DNA of 64,000 nucleotides, taken from Solanum dulcamara (Eukaryota; Streptophyta; Magnoliopsida; Solanales; Solanaceae). The stretch spans positions 58,552,757 through 58,616,756 of the forward strand of contig NC_077238.1 in the NCBI RefSeq assembly GCF_947179165.1, read 5' to 3'. Below the pieces are notes generated by a model. It ran no database searches. It saw only the letters and a list, made by a program, of their open reading frames with translations, and was not told the origin of the DNA. Shown piece by piece: positions 34,513-45,390 of this stretch; position 1 is the first letter of the stretch; every line of letters begins with the position of its first letter. A program made the position numbers and the translations under genes.

Positions 34513-35345
34513 GGCATCGACACTATATTAGCTTTTCTTAGGTGATAAGGAATAGTGATATCATAGTCTTTTAGTAATTCTATCCATCTCCTCTGCCTCA
34601 AATTTAGGTCTCTCTGAGTGAACATATATTGTAAACTGTGATGATCTGTATACACTTCACATTTTATCCCATATAGATAATGTCTCTACTGCTTCAATGC
34701 AAATACAACCACAACCAACTCCAAATTATGAGTGGGGTAATTACGTTCATGTACCTTCAATTGCTCTAACACATATGCAATTACCTTCTTCTCCTGCATT
34801 AGCACTGCACCTAAACAAGAATATGATGCATCACAATAAACAATGAAATTCTTACCTTCTACTGGCAGGGAAAGAATCGGTGCAGTAATCAATAAGGTCT
34901 TCAGTTTCAGAAAGCTCTCTTCACACTCGTCCGACCACATAAATGGAATATTCTGCTTGGTTAGATTGGTCAGCTGGGAAGAAATGGAAGCAAATCTCTT
35001 GATGAACCAGCAGTAGTAGCTAGCCAAGCCAACAAAGCTCCTTACCTCTGAGACATTAGTGGGCCTTGCCCAACTCTTCACTACTTCAATCTTTTGGGGA
35101 TCCACCATAACTCCATCCTTAGAAACCACATGTCCTAAAGAGGATACTGAATCAAGCCAGAACTCACACATGGAGAATTTGGCATATAGCCTTTTCTCCC
35201 TCAACAATCCCAAAATAATCCTCAGATGCTCTTCATGTTCTTTTCTACTCTTTGAGTAGATCAATATATCATCAATAAAGACAATAAAAAAGAGATCTAA
35301 ATATGGCTTAAAGATTCCATTCATCAAACTCATGAAAGTAGCAGG
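34513..35345 (-). pseudogene. Element E RT palm to RNase H
   Basis: The longest clean frame in the window (34686-35333, 215 codons). Residues 19-27 are FIDDILIYS with both catalytic Asp; then [44 protein letters not shown] (Tyr-Arg-Arg is YCW here), and RNase H from [19 protein letters not shown] to [13 protein letters not shown]. The frame then breaks, with [10 protein letters not shown] readable near 34640. The RT fingers are missing because of the deletion at 35345-35400, so the protein could not have worked. Confidence 0.93.
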
Positions 35346-35480
35346 CGCATTTGTAAGCCCAAGTCATACCCAAGATTACATGAAAGTCAACCATCTCATA
35401 GTCTTAGCATTGCAATCTAAGATAGAAAAATTTGGAGACACCTAAGTCATACCCAAGATTACATCAAAGTCAACCATCTC
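35346..35480 (-). repeat. Duplicated protease-end segment at RT deletion scar
   Basis: A 37-base segment (AAGTCATACCCAAGATTACA...) at 35361-35397 recurs at 35444-35480 with one difference, 83 bases apart. The second is the natural end of the protease; the first is a copy lying between protease and RT palm. Confidence 0.85.
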
Positions 35481-35720
35481 CAGAATAATCAAATCTACAT
35501 AAGTTTTGCTCTTCACAAAAGTCACAAGGCAAGACCTATACACTTTCTCAACTAGCATAGACTCACCGACATCAGTAGAAACATGAATAAACATGTCAAG
35601 TAAGTCATAATGTAAATCAAGTCCATCAGCAAATGCGGAAGATACATAAGAAAATATGGATTCAGGATTAAATAATATAAAAGCCAAGCTATCGCAGACC
35701 AGAAGAGTACCTGTGATAAC
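35442..35720 (-). pseudogene. Element E aspartic protease
   Basis: Active-site loop AFILFNPESIFSYVSS (about 35635-35685): the catalytic Asp of the family motif LFDPGS is Asn (35667-35669) and Gly is Glu. Further on LIILEMVDFDVILGM matches the conserved C-terminal half. The start ATG at 35687 is internal to the original polyprotein. Confidence 0.85.
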
Positions 35721-37192
35721 AACATCGGATGCCTATGCCTTTGACCTCCCGGGAAAGCATAACAATGGGCTCTGTCGCCTGTTTGACCATTTACCTTGCT
35801 GGGCTATGCTCCATTAGCTCCAACCTACCTGCCACCCCGACCAGACATGTAACCACTACGACATTGGCCACCACGTCCTCCAGAATAACAGCCCCTACCG
35901 TAGCCGTCGCCTCCACCTCTAACTGTTGGGACTCTATAACCCTGATCATGCCAAGCCTGACTCTGCCTTGGATAATATTTTCTAATATGTCCAAGTTTAC
36001 CACATTTGTAACAAATCGTAGGGTCAAGAGTGGGTGTTTCTAAAGACGAAGAAGACTGAAAATAACCCCCAAAATTAAAAAAGAGTTGACTAGTATTTAA
36101 CGGACCTCCATCTGAAACCTGCAATGAAGACTAAATAAGAAGGGTCGAATAATCCCCAAAACTCTATCTTCTAGAGTAAGAACCACTAAACTCACCTACC
36201 TTACGAAAATTCTTGAATTTTGTCTCTTTAGCGAAGTTATCTGGCTTCACCCCCTCCACCCCTATCATAAAATCAACCACTTCCTGAAAAGATTTTGCTG
36301 AAGCAGCAACCTGTAAACCTGGAATTTGTAAATCTGACCTCAATCCCTTCACAAAGTAGCAAATCTGCTCTTCTAGACTGAAGCAAAGCTGAGTAGCATA
36401 TCTAGCTAAGGCAAGAAACTTTGCCTCATAAGCAGCAACCGACATCCTCCCCTTCTTTATATTCAGGAACTCATCTCTCTTCCTATCTCTCAAGGTTTGG
36501 GGAATGTACTTCTCCATGAAACACTCAGAAAAAGTTACCTAAGTCATAGGTAGTGCCTCTACTGGTCGACACTCAACATGAGACCGCCATTACATTTTAG
36601 CATCTCTTTGAAACTGGTATGACACAAACTCAACACCAAATCACTCTACTATATTCATCTTATAAAGCAACTCATGACAATCAACAAGGAAATCATAAGC
36701 ATCCTCAGATTCAGTACCCCTAAAGATCAAAAGTTTCAATTTCAAGAACTTAACAAAGAGGTCATATTGGTCGCTCATCATTACCGAACCTGTAGTCAAT
36801 CGAGAAAACATGTATATTCCCAAAGTTGCAGTTATGCGGGGAGATACAATAGCTGCGTGTTGTACTCCTAGGATATGAGGTGCTAGGGGAGCTTGTCCCT
36901 GATTGGATAACCCACTGAGATAGGTGAGAACCTGATGGATCATCTCTGGAGTAGGCTGGGGTGGTGCTTCTCTCTCATGAACCTGCTCCTCCTCCACCTC
37001 AACATCATCTCTAGCTACCTCATTAACCGGTGGAGGGGTCGCTGCTCTTTCTCTAGCTAGCCCAGCTGCCTGTCCCCTGCCCCTAGTAGGCATTCTCCCG
37101 CAAACTCTACCACAGCCTTTCGTTGCTACTCCTCTTCTGCCTACAGCCCCAATGGCTGGCTCAAGTGCTTCTATTACTCTAGTTCTAACCAT
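35721..37192 (-). pseudogene. Element E gag
   Basis: The ATG at 37192 opens a 183-codon frame rich in Arg, Gly and Pro (MVRTRVIEALEPAIGAVGRR), ending in DAYDFLVDCHELLYKMNIVE. After a frameshift, 36164-36517 carries the Gag core: RDRKRDEFLNIKKGRMSV.AYEAKFLALARYA and IPGLQVAASAKSFQEVVDF. A third frame (35825-36124) has the zinc knuckle at 35972-36013, CYKCGKLGHIRKYY, whose last Cys is Tyr (35972-35974). The order matches the Retrotrans_gag family plus zf-CCHC. Confidence 0.92.
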
Positions 37193-37410
37193 CTACGAAA
37201 GTATAGTGAAGAAGGTCAGATACCAATTTATATTACCTAGATACCAATTGGATTCAAGTAATAGCAAGAAAGAAAGAAGGAATGGATTTTTCCTAAAGTC
37301 CCATAGCCTTTCGAAGAAAAGTAAAGGCGTCCCCATACCATTCCGCAAGACTCTACTAGACTTGTCCTTATATGATGAGATCACTGTACCTAAAGCTCTG
37401 GTACCAAGTT
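37193..37410 (-). other. Element E leader and primer-binding site
   Basis: On the minus strand the LTR is followed by AACTTGGTACCAGAGC (37395-37410), one change from the initiator-methionine tRNA complement. Confidence 0.85.
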
Positions 37411-39562
37411 TGTCATGATACAAAATAGGCTATAAGTGATACTCACACTTAACCTACTAGGTGGGAGAACCAATGATACAAATCCCAACTTACATTAATG
37501 ATTCAACTTATAAACCACGATAATAATGCGGAAGCTCAATCTTATTAAAGTCAGAAATAACAAAAGACACTAGAATCTATTACACAACATTCCCAAAATC
37601 TGAAAGTCATCACATTAGGACATCTAAATTCTAAAACTAAGTCTAAAAATGTCAAACACCAAACTAAATAAATAACAAAATGTATCCAAAAACTGAGGAC
37701 ACCATGTCATGACCGAGAAAATCCATCGCGAGCTAGAATGATAACTCACCCTGAAATCTTATGAATTGGAGATTGACTAGAGCTGAGGTCGAGTCGAATT
37801 CGGTGGAACATTCGCTGCACTCCTCAAAATAAAATAAAGAAAAGATACAAGTAGAGGTCATTACAGGACAACATTTACTGAGTAGGTATCATCGGCCGAC
37901 TCAAAATAAAAATTAATATCCACAAATTAGTAGCGGGAAATCAACCATAGCACTTAATAGGTGGAAACCAACAAGATCAATATCCAATGACCACACAATG
38001 AAAAATTACATAACCAGTCAACAATACCAAGACCACACATGAGGACTCAGGCCTCCACATCACGCTCTTTTGGAAAATGAGTTATTGGAGATTAGGTGGA
38101 ATTATGTCATTTTAAGTTGTTCTCCTTTAATATTACCGTATCAGAGTGTGACACCCGATCTAATAATACCATGTCGAAATATGATACCTGATCCAATAAT
38201 ACCATATCAAAATGTGACACTTGATCCAATAATACCGTATCAGAATGTGACACCTAATCCAATAATACCGTATCGAAATGTGACACCCGATCTAAATATA
38301 TTATGTCGCAATGTGACACCCGATCCAATATAATTAATTTATCATTCATTATTGTTATATTCCACTACATTAGTAATATTTTATCAAGTCTTCTTTACTC
38401 AAGACACCATTTTTGATAGGAAAATTTCAAGATTATAGATTTCACAGTCTTGGAATTTTAGACCAATCAGACAACATACCAAGCATCCAAACCACAAAAA
38501 TTAAATTCGTAGTAAACTTCATACATTACTCAATGATTATCAATCGCTATTAAGAGTCTATCTATGATATAGAATAAAACCATAACCTACCTCAACCGAA
38601 AAACTTAAGTAAAGCAAGCTAATCCACCAATGCCTTTTCTTTCTTCAATGCCTCACGTTTCCAATCTATCAAGTATACAATATTCGCAAGTAAATGAGTC
38701 TGTAGACACCCATATTAATAAATGTCTATTCTAGACCCAAAATACACGTAATTCTATAATCATTTTCTTAATCTCAAGCCTAGAATTAAGTCTTAACTCC
38801 TTTAAATATCATAAATCTAATGATATTCGTATGATATAATATATTTAATATATAATTATATCTACCAATATATCAGAACTTAAAATCTTAACGTGATACC
38901 ATATAGAGAATTCCAACATAGATTCAAGTTTTTTAAAAAGGATAGAATTAAAACTTCATCCATGGATAGGAATGAAAAAAAAGTATGCAGTAGCTAACCT
39001 AGTATCTAACCTCTATATTAATTCACTCATCATATATTTTACATATAATTACATAATTATTGCTCCCATTAGCCTCAATCATTGACCTAACCCCACTTTC
39101 TAATGCCACTAAATAGGTAGCGGTGACACTTTCAATTTACACATCAATATACAAGTAATAAATATTATTCTTAAATCAATATATATGTACACAAGAATTA
39201 AAGCTTGGTTAAAGCTTTCTGTTTATTTGAGAGGCTTGTGCTTTCAGTGTATGCACTGCTTTCTCTTCAGTGTGCAGATGGAAGCTGCGTGCCCTCTTTT
39301 TTTTTTTTTTTTTTTGAAATTAATTATGTACTAAAAATGACAAGCCCTACTAACCTATTTTAATAAATATAAGAAAAAGTGGTATATGGTATTAAATAAA
39401 TTAATATTTTAGCCTATCAATTAAATTAATTATTTAAAATTACCCATCAACTAATTAACCGAAGTTATCAAATAGTCCAAAATACCCATTAAATATTTAC
39501 GGGGTGAGTCTTTTATGAACTAAAAGGCCCTAGTACTCAAAACGACCTAATGGGTCATTACA
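37411..39562 (-). repeat. Element E 5' LTR
   Basis: 2152 bases. Minus strand: TGTAATGACCC at 39562 to ATCATGACA at 37411. It includes the 33-bp array, and a run of T at about 39297-39315 on the + strand (A on the sense strand). The first 200 bases recur as a fragment at 20434-20630. Confidence 0.92.
38140..38330. repeat. 33-bp tandem array in E 5' LTR, about 6 copies
   Basis: Six diverged 33-base units with the core GTGACACCCGATCCAATAAT. Because 33 is divisible by three, an 11-residue repeat (PDPIIPYQNVT) appears in the frame 38070-38333; it is not evidence of a gene. Confidence 0.93.
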
Positions 39563-40375
39563 AGACCTTGATTGAATTAACTTAAAAATTTAGAAGAAAC
39601 CTTGGTGTAACTTGAAACCCTAGCTTGAGCTTGAATAGAAACCTTGAGAGACTTTGGAGTTCTTGCCTTAGAGAATTTTAGGATAATGAATTTAGAATGA
39701 GGGAATTTTAAAGAATTGTGTAGATATAGGGTTGAACTTGGCCCTACTTGTGTCTAGGTTCATTGAACCGAACTTGGATAATGACACAAATGCCTTTCAT
39801 TATATCCAAAATTTGACCCTACAGATCACCTTTTATGGATCGTTAAAGGAATAAATAGTCGTTGAACGAATAATGAGTCATCAAAATGACTCATCTTACA
39901 GGCTTTGAAAAAGTCCTGAAAATCAGGTCTCTGAAGTTTGAGAATGAGTCGTGTTTACGACCCATAAACTTCTTTATAACCCATCAAAGCCATCCATCCT
40001 GCAGGTCCCAAAAACCTGAAGTTTCATTAGTCTCTAAAGTTTTTTTAGGAGTCATTCTTATGACCCGTAGAAACTTCTATGATCCTTCCTATCAAGTCAT
40101 AGACTTGACCTTGAGGGACCTATAATACAAGGCCTCTGAACTTTGACTCTCGAGGAGTTCTTACGACCCGTCAACAGGACGATGACTCATCCTATTGAGT
40201 TGTAGAACCTCTATTGAGGGAAACATCCTACTTTGCTCGAGGGTTCACTCTACGACTCACCTTTATGAATCATAGAGAGCTATGCAAGTCGTAGAGTGAC
40301 TCGTAAACATGGGTCAGTTTAAGATTTTGAGATTTTTCTCCTTGGTTCCAACTTTTTGACTTCCGGAGAATTACA
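39563..40375 (-). repeat. Element D 3' LTR, inner part
   Basis: Starts with the right target copy of E (39563-39567), then matches 46836-47603. On the minus strand it begins TGTAATTCTCC at 40375. 39830-40310 is dense in GACTCGTA/TACGAGTC-like motifs. Confidence 0.9.
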
Positions 40376-40392
40376 ATATCTCCCCCTTAGGA
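40376..40392 (-). other. Element D polypurine tract
   Basis: Minus strand: CCTAAGGGGGAGATAT directly before the LTR start. Confidence 0.88.
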
Positions 40393-40629
40393 AATTTCAT
40401 CCTCAAATATGTTTGACTTATCATAGGAAGGACACAGAAAGAGGGCTAGCAATTCAATATGAACATGAGAACACCTTAAAATGCATGAAACATGAATACT
40501 TCAACTTATCATAAAATCATGACTTAAAAATCAACTTTCATGAACATGCATGCTTATGAATGACATATGAGGAACTGAATACATAAGAGTTCAATTAACT
40601 TGAAAAAGGACAACTTACTACTAGGTTGG

Positions 40630-42160
40630 AGTAGAGGGAAAGAGCTACGAGTATCATTTCATCATATCCACCTCCGCTTCCCAAGTAGAACTCTCTACTT
40701 GTTGATTCCTCCACTACACTTTGAAAGATTCAACTTCTTTGTTCCTTAACTTCTTAACTTGCCGGTCTAAGATTTCCAACCGGAACCTTTTTGTAATTCA
40801 AATTCTTTTCAACACTTACATCTTCCAATGACACAATGGAGTTTGGATCACCCACGGACTTTTTCAACTAGACACATAAAACATCGGGTAAAGCATGGCC
40901 AACTCAAGTGGCAAACCTAACTCATAAGCCATATTGCCAACACATCTCAATATCTTATAAGGTCCAACATATCTAGGACATAATTTCCCTTTTTTGTCAG
41001 AATGAATTACACCCTTCATGGGTGGAACATTCAAATAGACCCAATCATCCACCTCAAACTCAAGGTCTCTTTTCCTAACATTGGAATAGGAATTTTGACG
41101 ACTTTGAGCCATCTTCAACCACTCCGTTATGAGTCTTACATTCTCCATAGCATCTATTACCAAATTAGGACCAACAATGCCATCTCGCCTACTTCAAACC
41201 ATCCCACCGGGGACCTACATCTTCTCCCATAAAATGCTTCAAAAGGAGCTATTTATATGCTAGGGTAATAACTATTATTATAGGAAAACTCAATCAATGG
41301 AAAATGTTTATTCCAACTTCCTTTAAAATCAATAACACACGCCTCAACATATCTTCTAAAGTTTAGATCATTCTTTCGGCTTGACCATCGATTTAAGGAT
41401 GGAAGGTGGTACTTAACTTAATCTTTGTACCAAGTCCCTTTTGGAATGACTTCCAAATATGTGAAGTTACCTTGATCCAATATAATGGACAAGGTCACTC
41501 TATGAAGTTTTACCAACTCACAAAGATACAACTTAGCATAATCTTCAGTACCATAGGAAGTCTTAACTGGTAGAAAATGAGCCGACTTAGTCATCTGATC
41601 AACAACAACCCAAATGGAATCATATTGCTTCTTAGTTGAGGCAAACCTGTTATGAAGTCCATATTCACATCTTCCTACTTTCAGCTAAACCTCCAGTCTT
41701 TGATGCTCAACTTTAACTTGTTGGCAATTTGGACACTTAGCTACAAATTCAGTTATGTCCTTCTTCATACCATTCTACCAATACACTTCCCTCAAATCAC
41801 GATACATCTTGGTGGAACCGGGATGAATAGCTTATTGGGAACTATGGGCCTCATTTAATATCAACTCTCTCAACCCATCAGCATTAGGTATACACAATTA
41901 ACCTTGGTAATATAGTACCCTATCTCCCCCTTAGGAGAAAGCCTCAATGAATTTTTTGGAAACCAACTTCTTCAACTCAACTAATACCGAATCATGGTCT
42001 TGCTTAGCCTTAACATCCGCTACTAGAGATGATTTTATACCATTATGCACAAGAACACTTCCATCATTAGAATCAACCAAACAAACACCTAAACGTGCCA
42101 ATCTATGAACATCTTTGATCAATTCTTTCTTATCTTTCTCAATATGTGCACACTACTCAT
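40630..42160 (-). pseudogene. Element D integrase with chromodomain-like tail
   Basis: Minus strand. The zinc finger and core are spread over several frames between 41870 and 41230: the first Asp is readable in VNMDFITGL (near 41660), the second in SIILDQGN, and the Glu in DGQAERMI (near 41390). The open frame 40864-41163 has SYSNVRKRDLEFEVDDWVYL and MKGVIHSDKKGKLCPRYVGPY. A chromodomain-like end (STWEAE.D...YP) is readable near 40640-40690. 41931-42122 is the linker to RNase H. Confidence 0.88.
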
Positions 42161-43560
42161 GAACAATCTACTTAGTGCATCGACAACCATATTAGCTTTG
42201 CCCAGATGGTACAACACACTCATGTCAAAGTCCTTCAATACATCAAGCCATCTATTTTGCCAAAGGTTCAAGGATTTTTGCTTAAACACATATTGTAAAC
42301 TTTTATGATCAGTGAATACATCCACATAGACCACATAAAGGTAGTATCTCCAAATCTTCAAGGCAAACACAACCGTTGCTAGTTCAAGATCATGGGTTGG
42401 ATAATTCTGTTCATGCACATTAAGTTGCCTATAGGCATAGGTTATGAATTTACCATGTTGCATTAATATAAATCCAAGATGAACCTTGAAGCATCATAAT
42501 ATACCACAAAACCATCGGACCCTTCTGATCGTGTCAAAATAGGAGTGGTATTAAGGCAATCTTTCAACTCTTGAAAACTCTTCTCACAAACTTCCGACCA
42601 TTGAGACACCACCTTGTTTTGAGTCAACTTGGTCAAAGGTAATGAGATCGATAAAAATCCTTCCACAAATATCCTATAGCGGCAGGCAGGATAAATAAGG
42701 TGTGTGTTTCTTTTTCCGTCCCCCCGCCCCGGCATAGCGCTTCGCTTCCCGCTAGACCCAAGAAACTTTTAATATCTAAAGGAGATAATAGTCTAGGCCA
42801 ATTTTTAACCGACTTGGTTTTCCTAGGATCAACCATATTCCCTTCACTGGACACAATGTGACCAAGAAAAGCCACCTCACTTAACAAAAACTCACATTTG
42901 TCTAACTTGGCAAATAATTGCTTGTCTCTTAGAGTTTGCAACATAATTCTCACGTGATTTGCATGCTCTTCCTCATTCCGAGAGTAAACAATATATCATC
43001 AATAAAAATAATTATAAATGTGTCCAAATATTATTTAAACACCTTATTCATCAAGTCCATGAAAGCTGCGGGGGTATTGGTCAAACAAATTACATAACTA
43101 GGAACTCATAACGGCCATACCTTATCCAAAATACCATTTTAGGAATATCATACTCCCTCACCCTCAATTGGTGGTAATCAGAGCAAAGATATATCTTACA
43201 CCCCTTGCAATTGGTCAAACAAATCATCTATCCTTGGAATTAAGTATTTATTCTTGATGGTTACTTTGTTCAATTGCCGGTACTCAATGCACATACATAG
43301 TGAACCATTCTTCTTTCTAACAAACAAAATGGGAGAACCCCATGGTGATATACTTTATCTAATGAAACCTTTGTCTAAAAATCTTTCAATTGATCCCTTA
43401 ACTCTTTTAATTTCGTCGGAGCCATTCAGTAAGGAGGAATAAAAATAGGTTGAGTACCCGGAAAAAGATCTATGCTAACATCAATTTCCCTTTCGGGAGG
43501 AACATCGGGTAAATCATCGAGAAACACATCCAAAAACTCATTAACAATGGGGACCTACTC
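42119..43560 (-). pseudogene. Element D RT and RNase H, with a foreign insert
   Basis: Minus strand. RT fingers and palm: [20 protein letters not shown] (about 43310-43380), [25 protein letters not shown]; catalytic FIDDI kept near 42988-43002, followed by a frameshift. The frame 42633-42953 has LFAKLDKCEFLLSEVAFLGH and SFLGLAG, then is broken by 70 foreign bases (42681-42750). After that, FVEGFLSISLPLTKLTQ resumes. RNase H: GFVVYYDASR (about 42490), then 42119-42463 with [36 protein letters not shown] and ALSR. Confidence 0.9.
42681..42750. other. GC-rich filler insertion in element D RT
   Basis: About 70 bases interrupt the conserved GLAG-YYRRFVEGF region. They include CCCCCCGCCCCGGCATAGCG, far richer in GC than anything nearby, and lack any similarity to the element. 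The reading on both sides matches the family, with only a few bases lost. Confidence 0.85.
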
Positions 43561-43686
43561 TAGAATAAGGGATTCAGAATTTTTATCCCTAACCCTCACA
43601 AGATGATAGATACAACCCTTAAAAATCATTTTCCGAACTTTAAGGCACAAACTAAATTGACCTTTGAAAACATAATTACTACCCTT

Positions 43687-44061
43687 CTATTCTAGGATCG
43701 GCTCATTTGAGAATTGGAACTTAACCACTCGGGTCCTACAATCAATAGAAGAATAACATGCATATAGCCAATCCATACCAAAGATAACATCAAAATTGGT
43801 CATCTCTAGCTCAATTAGATCACATAGGGTAACTTTATGGAAAAAAACCGGATAACTTCTATAAACTCTTTTAGCCATAACCAACTCACCTACAAGAGTA
43901 TAAATGAAAAAAGGCTCTAACAATATTTTGGGGCTAACATCAAATCTCATGGCCACATAAGGGGAAATAAAAGACAAATTTGCATCCGAATCAAGTAAGG
44001 CATAAACATCATAGTGAAAGACCCGTAACATATCAGTAACGTCATCGAGAGTCTCCTCCAC
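43687..44061 (-). pseudogene. Element D aspartic protease
   Basis: A 124-codon open frame. Active-site loop YALLDSDANLSFIS: catalytic Asp and Ser kept, Gly is Asp. LIELEMTNFDVIFGMDWL and VVKFQFSNEPILE complete the domain. The start Met lies inside the original Gag-Pol; the frame overlaps the preceding gag frame by 20 bases because of a frameshift. Confidence 0.9.
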
Positions 44062-45180
44062 TCTTGCCTACCATGGAGAGCATAAAATTAATTATTGCGT
44101 TGACCACCCTTTGGTTGCACTTGAGCACCAAATGCAACTTGTCCTTGAGGAGGAGAATTTTTGACCTTGCATCCTTAGTATAATGACCCAGCTTGCCACA
44201 CCGGTAGCACATATTTAAACTAGCTAAACATTCGCCCTTGTGGTTCTTACCATACTTCTTATATACGGGAGTAACTTGGTCAATAAGAGCACCTTGTTGA
44301 GGCTTAGGGTTAGGCACCCTATCCTTTCTAAACCTTGGAGTAGCGGCATTTGAAGACCCTTGGCTGGAATACTTTTGGTGAAAATAAGGACGATTACCAC
44401 TTCCAGACTTAGCGTGAGAGAATTCACCACCATCGGTCCTTGTCTTCTTGGACTCCCTATTCTTTACCTTAGCTTTTCACTCTCTACTTTCTCCGCATAG
44501 GTTATGAGTCTAGATATGTCCATTTCCCAAATCAACATAGCCGTTTTGCACTCTGTTGAGACCATGTCCTATACACCTAACACTAATTCTCTCATACGAG
44601 CTCTTGAGTCGGCAACCATGTATGGAATAAATTTTGATAATTAAGTAAACTTAAGGGCATGCTCTCTCACACTCATACCACCTTACTTATGGTTGATGAA
44701 CTCTTTCTCTTTGGCCTCCTTCAATTCCAATGGGAAAATTTGATCAAGATATACTCCCTTATACTCATCCCAAGTCATGGGATCTGCCTCTCTAGGCCTC
44801 TCACTTTTCTATTGATCAAACCAAATTTGAGCAACACCCTTTAATTAATACGTGGCAACCTCCACCCAGTCAACTGGGCTAACACCTATGATGTCCAGAA
44901 TTTTTTGGATACTATTAACAAACTCTTGTGGATCCTCGTCAAGTTTAGAACCCCAAAACTCCAAAGGATTCATCTTCATGAAATAACAAACTCTTGTCAC
45001 CACCGTGCCCATATTTGGGTTCACGGGAGAAACCACTTCACAGTTAACTTTAGCCGTAATGGATTGAGCAAGTACTTAAAAGGCTGCTCAAAACTCGACA
45101 TTGGTAACTTGATCATTCAGAGATTGTGGCTCCTTCTCAACCACGTTCCTTATAATGGGGTATCTTCGTGGAGGCCTATT
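44042..45180 (-). pseudogene. Element D gag
   Basis: The N-terminal part (44845-45036) has MNPLEFWGSKLDEDPQEFVN, matching NPPEFDGSKVDEDPMDFID in element B. The middle is readable with stops (MTWDEYKGVYLDQIFPLELK, MSVREHALKFT.LSKFIPYMV). The C-terminal frame 44042-44317 has HKGECLASLNMCYRCGKLGH, a knuckle at 44168-44209 in which the last Cys is Ala (44168-44170). Gag of B and D are clearly related. Confidence 0.9.
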
Positions 45181-45374
45181 TTGAAAATTGCAAAGAACAA
45201 GAGTTAGAGGGAAAGACTTAACCACTCTGTTACACAACATAAATCGTAAAAGAAGTAAAACTTTTCCTAAGATGTTTTGTTTCCTCTTATTCTTTATGTG
45301 TCACACTTCACACTAATGAATAACACTTTACTCAACACGGTATGTTAGACTCCCTAGAGACTTCTAAACCTTGT

Positions 45375-45390
45375 ACTTTGATACCAAATT
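45375..45390 (-). other. Element D primer-binding site
   Basis: Minus strand AATTTGGTATCAAAGTAC, next to the LTR end TGTGCA at 45391. Close to the initiator-methionine tRNA complement. Confidence 0.8.

Larger units (their letters stand above)
31589..39562 (-). mobile_element. Element E: Ty3/gypsy LTR retrotransposon nested in D's 3' LTR
   Basis: Target copies ATACC (31584-31588) and AGACC (39563-39567) flank it, one change apart; joining the flanks restores the sequence seen undisturbed in D's 5' LTR near 46835. Minus-strand order: 5' LTR (39562-37411), PBS, gag, protease, RT, RNase H, integrase, truncated 3' LTR (33098-31589). In 49 aligned LTR bases (from 31690 and from 37512) I counted 3 differences. 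Two internal deletions have removed the RT fingers and the pol-PPT-LTR junction. Confidence 0.92.

Noticed and set aside
38070..38333. Protein-like frame with an 11-residue repeat
   Set aside because: Explained by the 33-bp tandem array in the E LTR; the copy in the other LTR has a different length.
39240..39315. Possible SINE tail, because of the T run at about 39297-39315
   Set aside because: No A and B box promoter motifs or target copies seen. The other LTR is deleted here, so an insertion cannot be tested.
37411..39562. Independent start of a new element with TGTCATGATAC at 37411
   Set aside because: The match to 31589 onward and the PBS on the minus strand show that 37411 is the 3' end of E's 5' LTR read on the minus strand.
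43254..43442. Plus-strand frames opposite D and E pol (also 41652-41858, 35059-35259, 34174-34386)
   Set aside because: They are antisense to well-supported RT and integrase readings and show no family motif.
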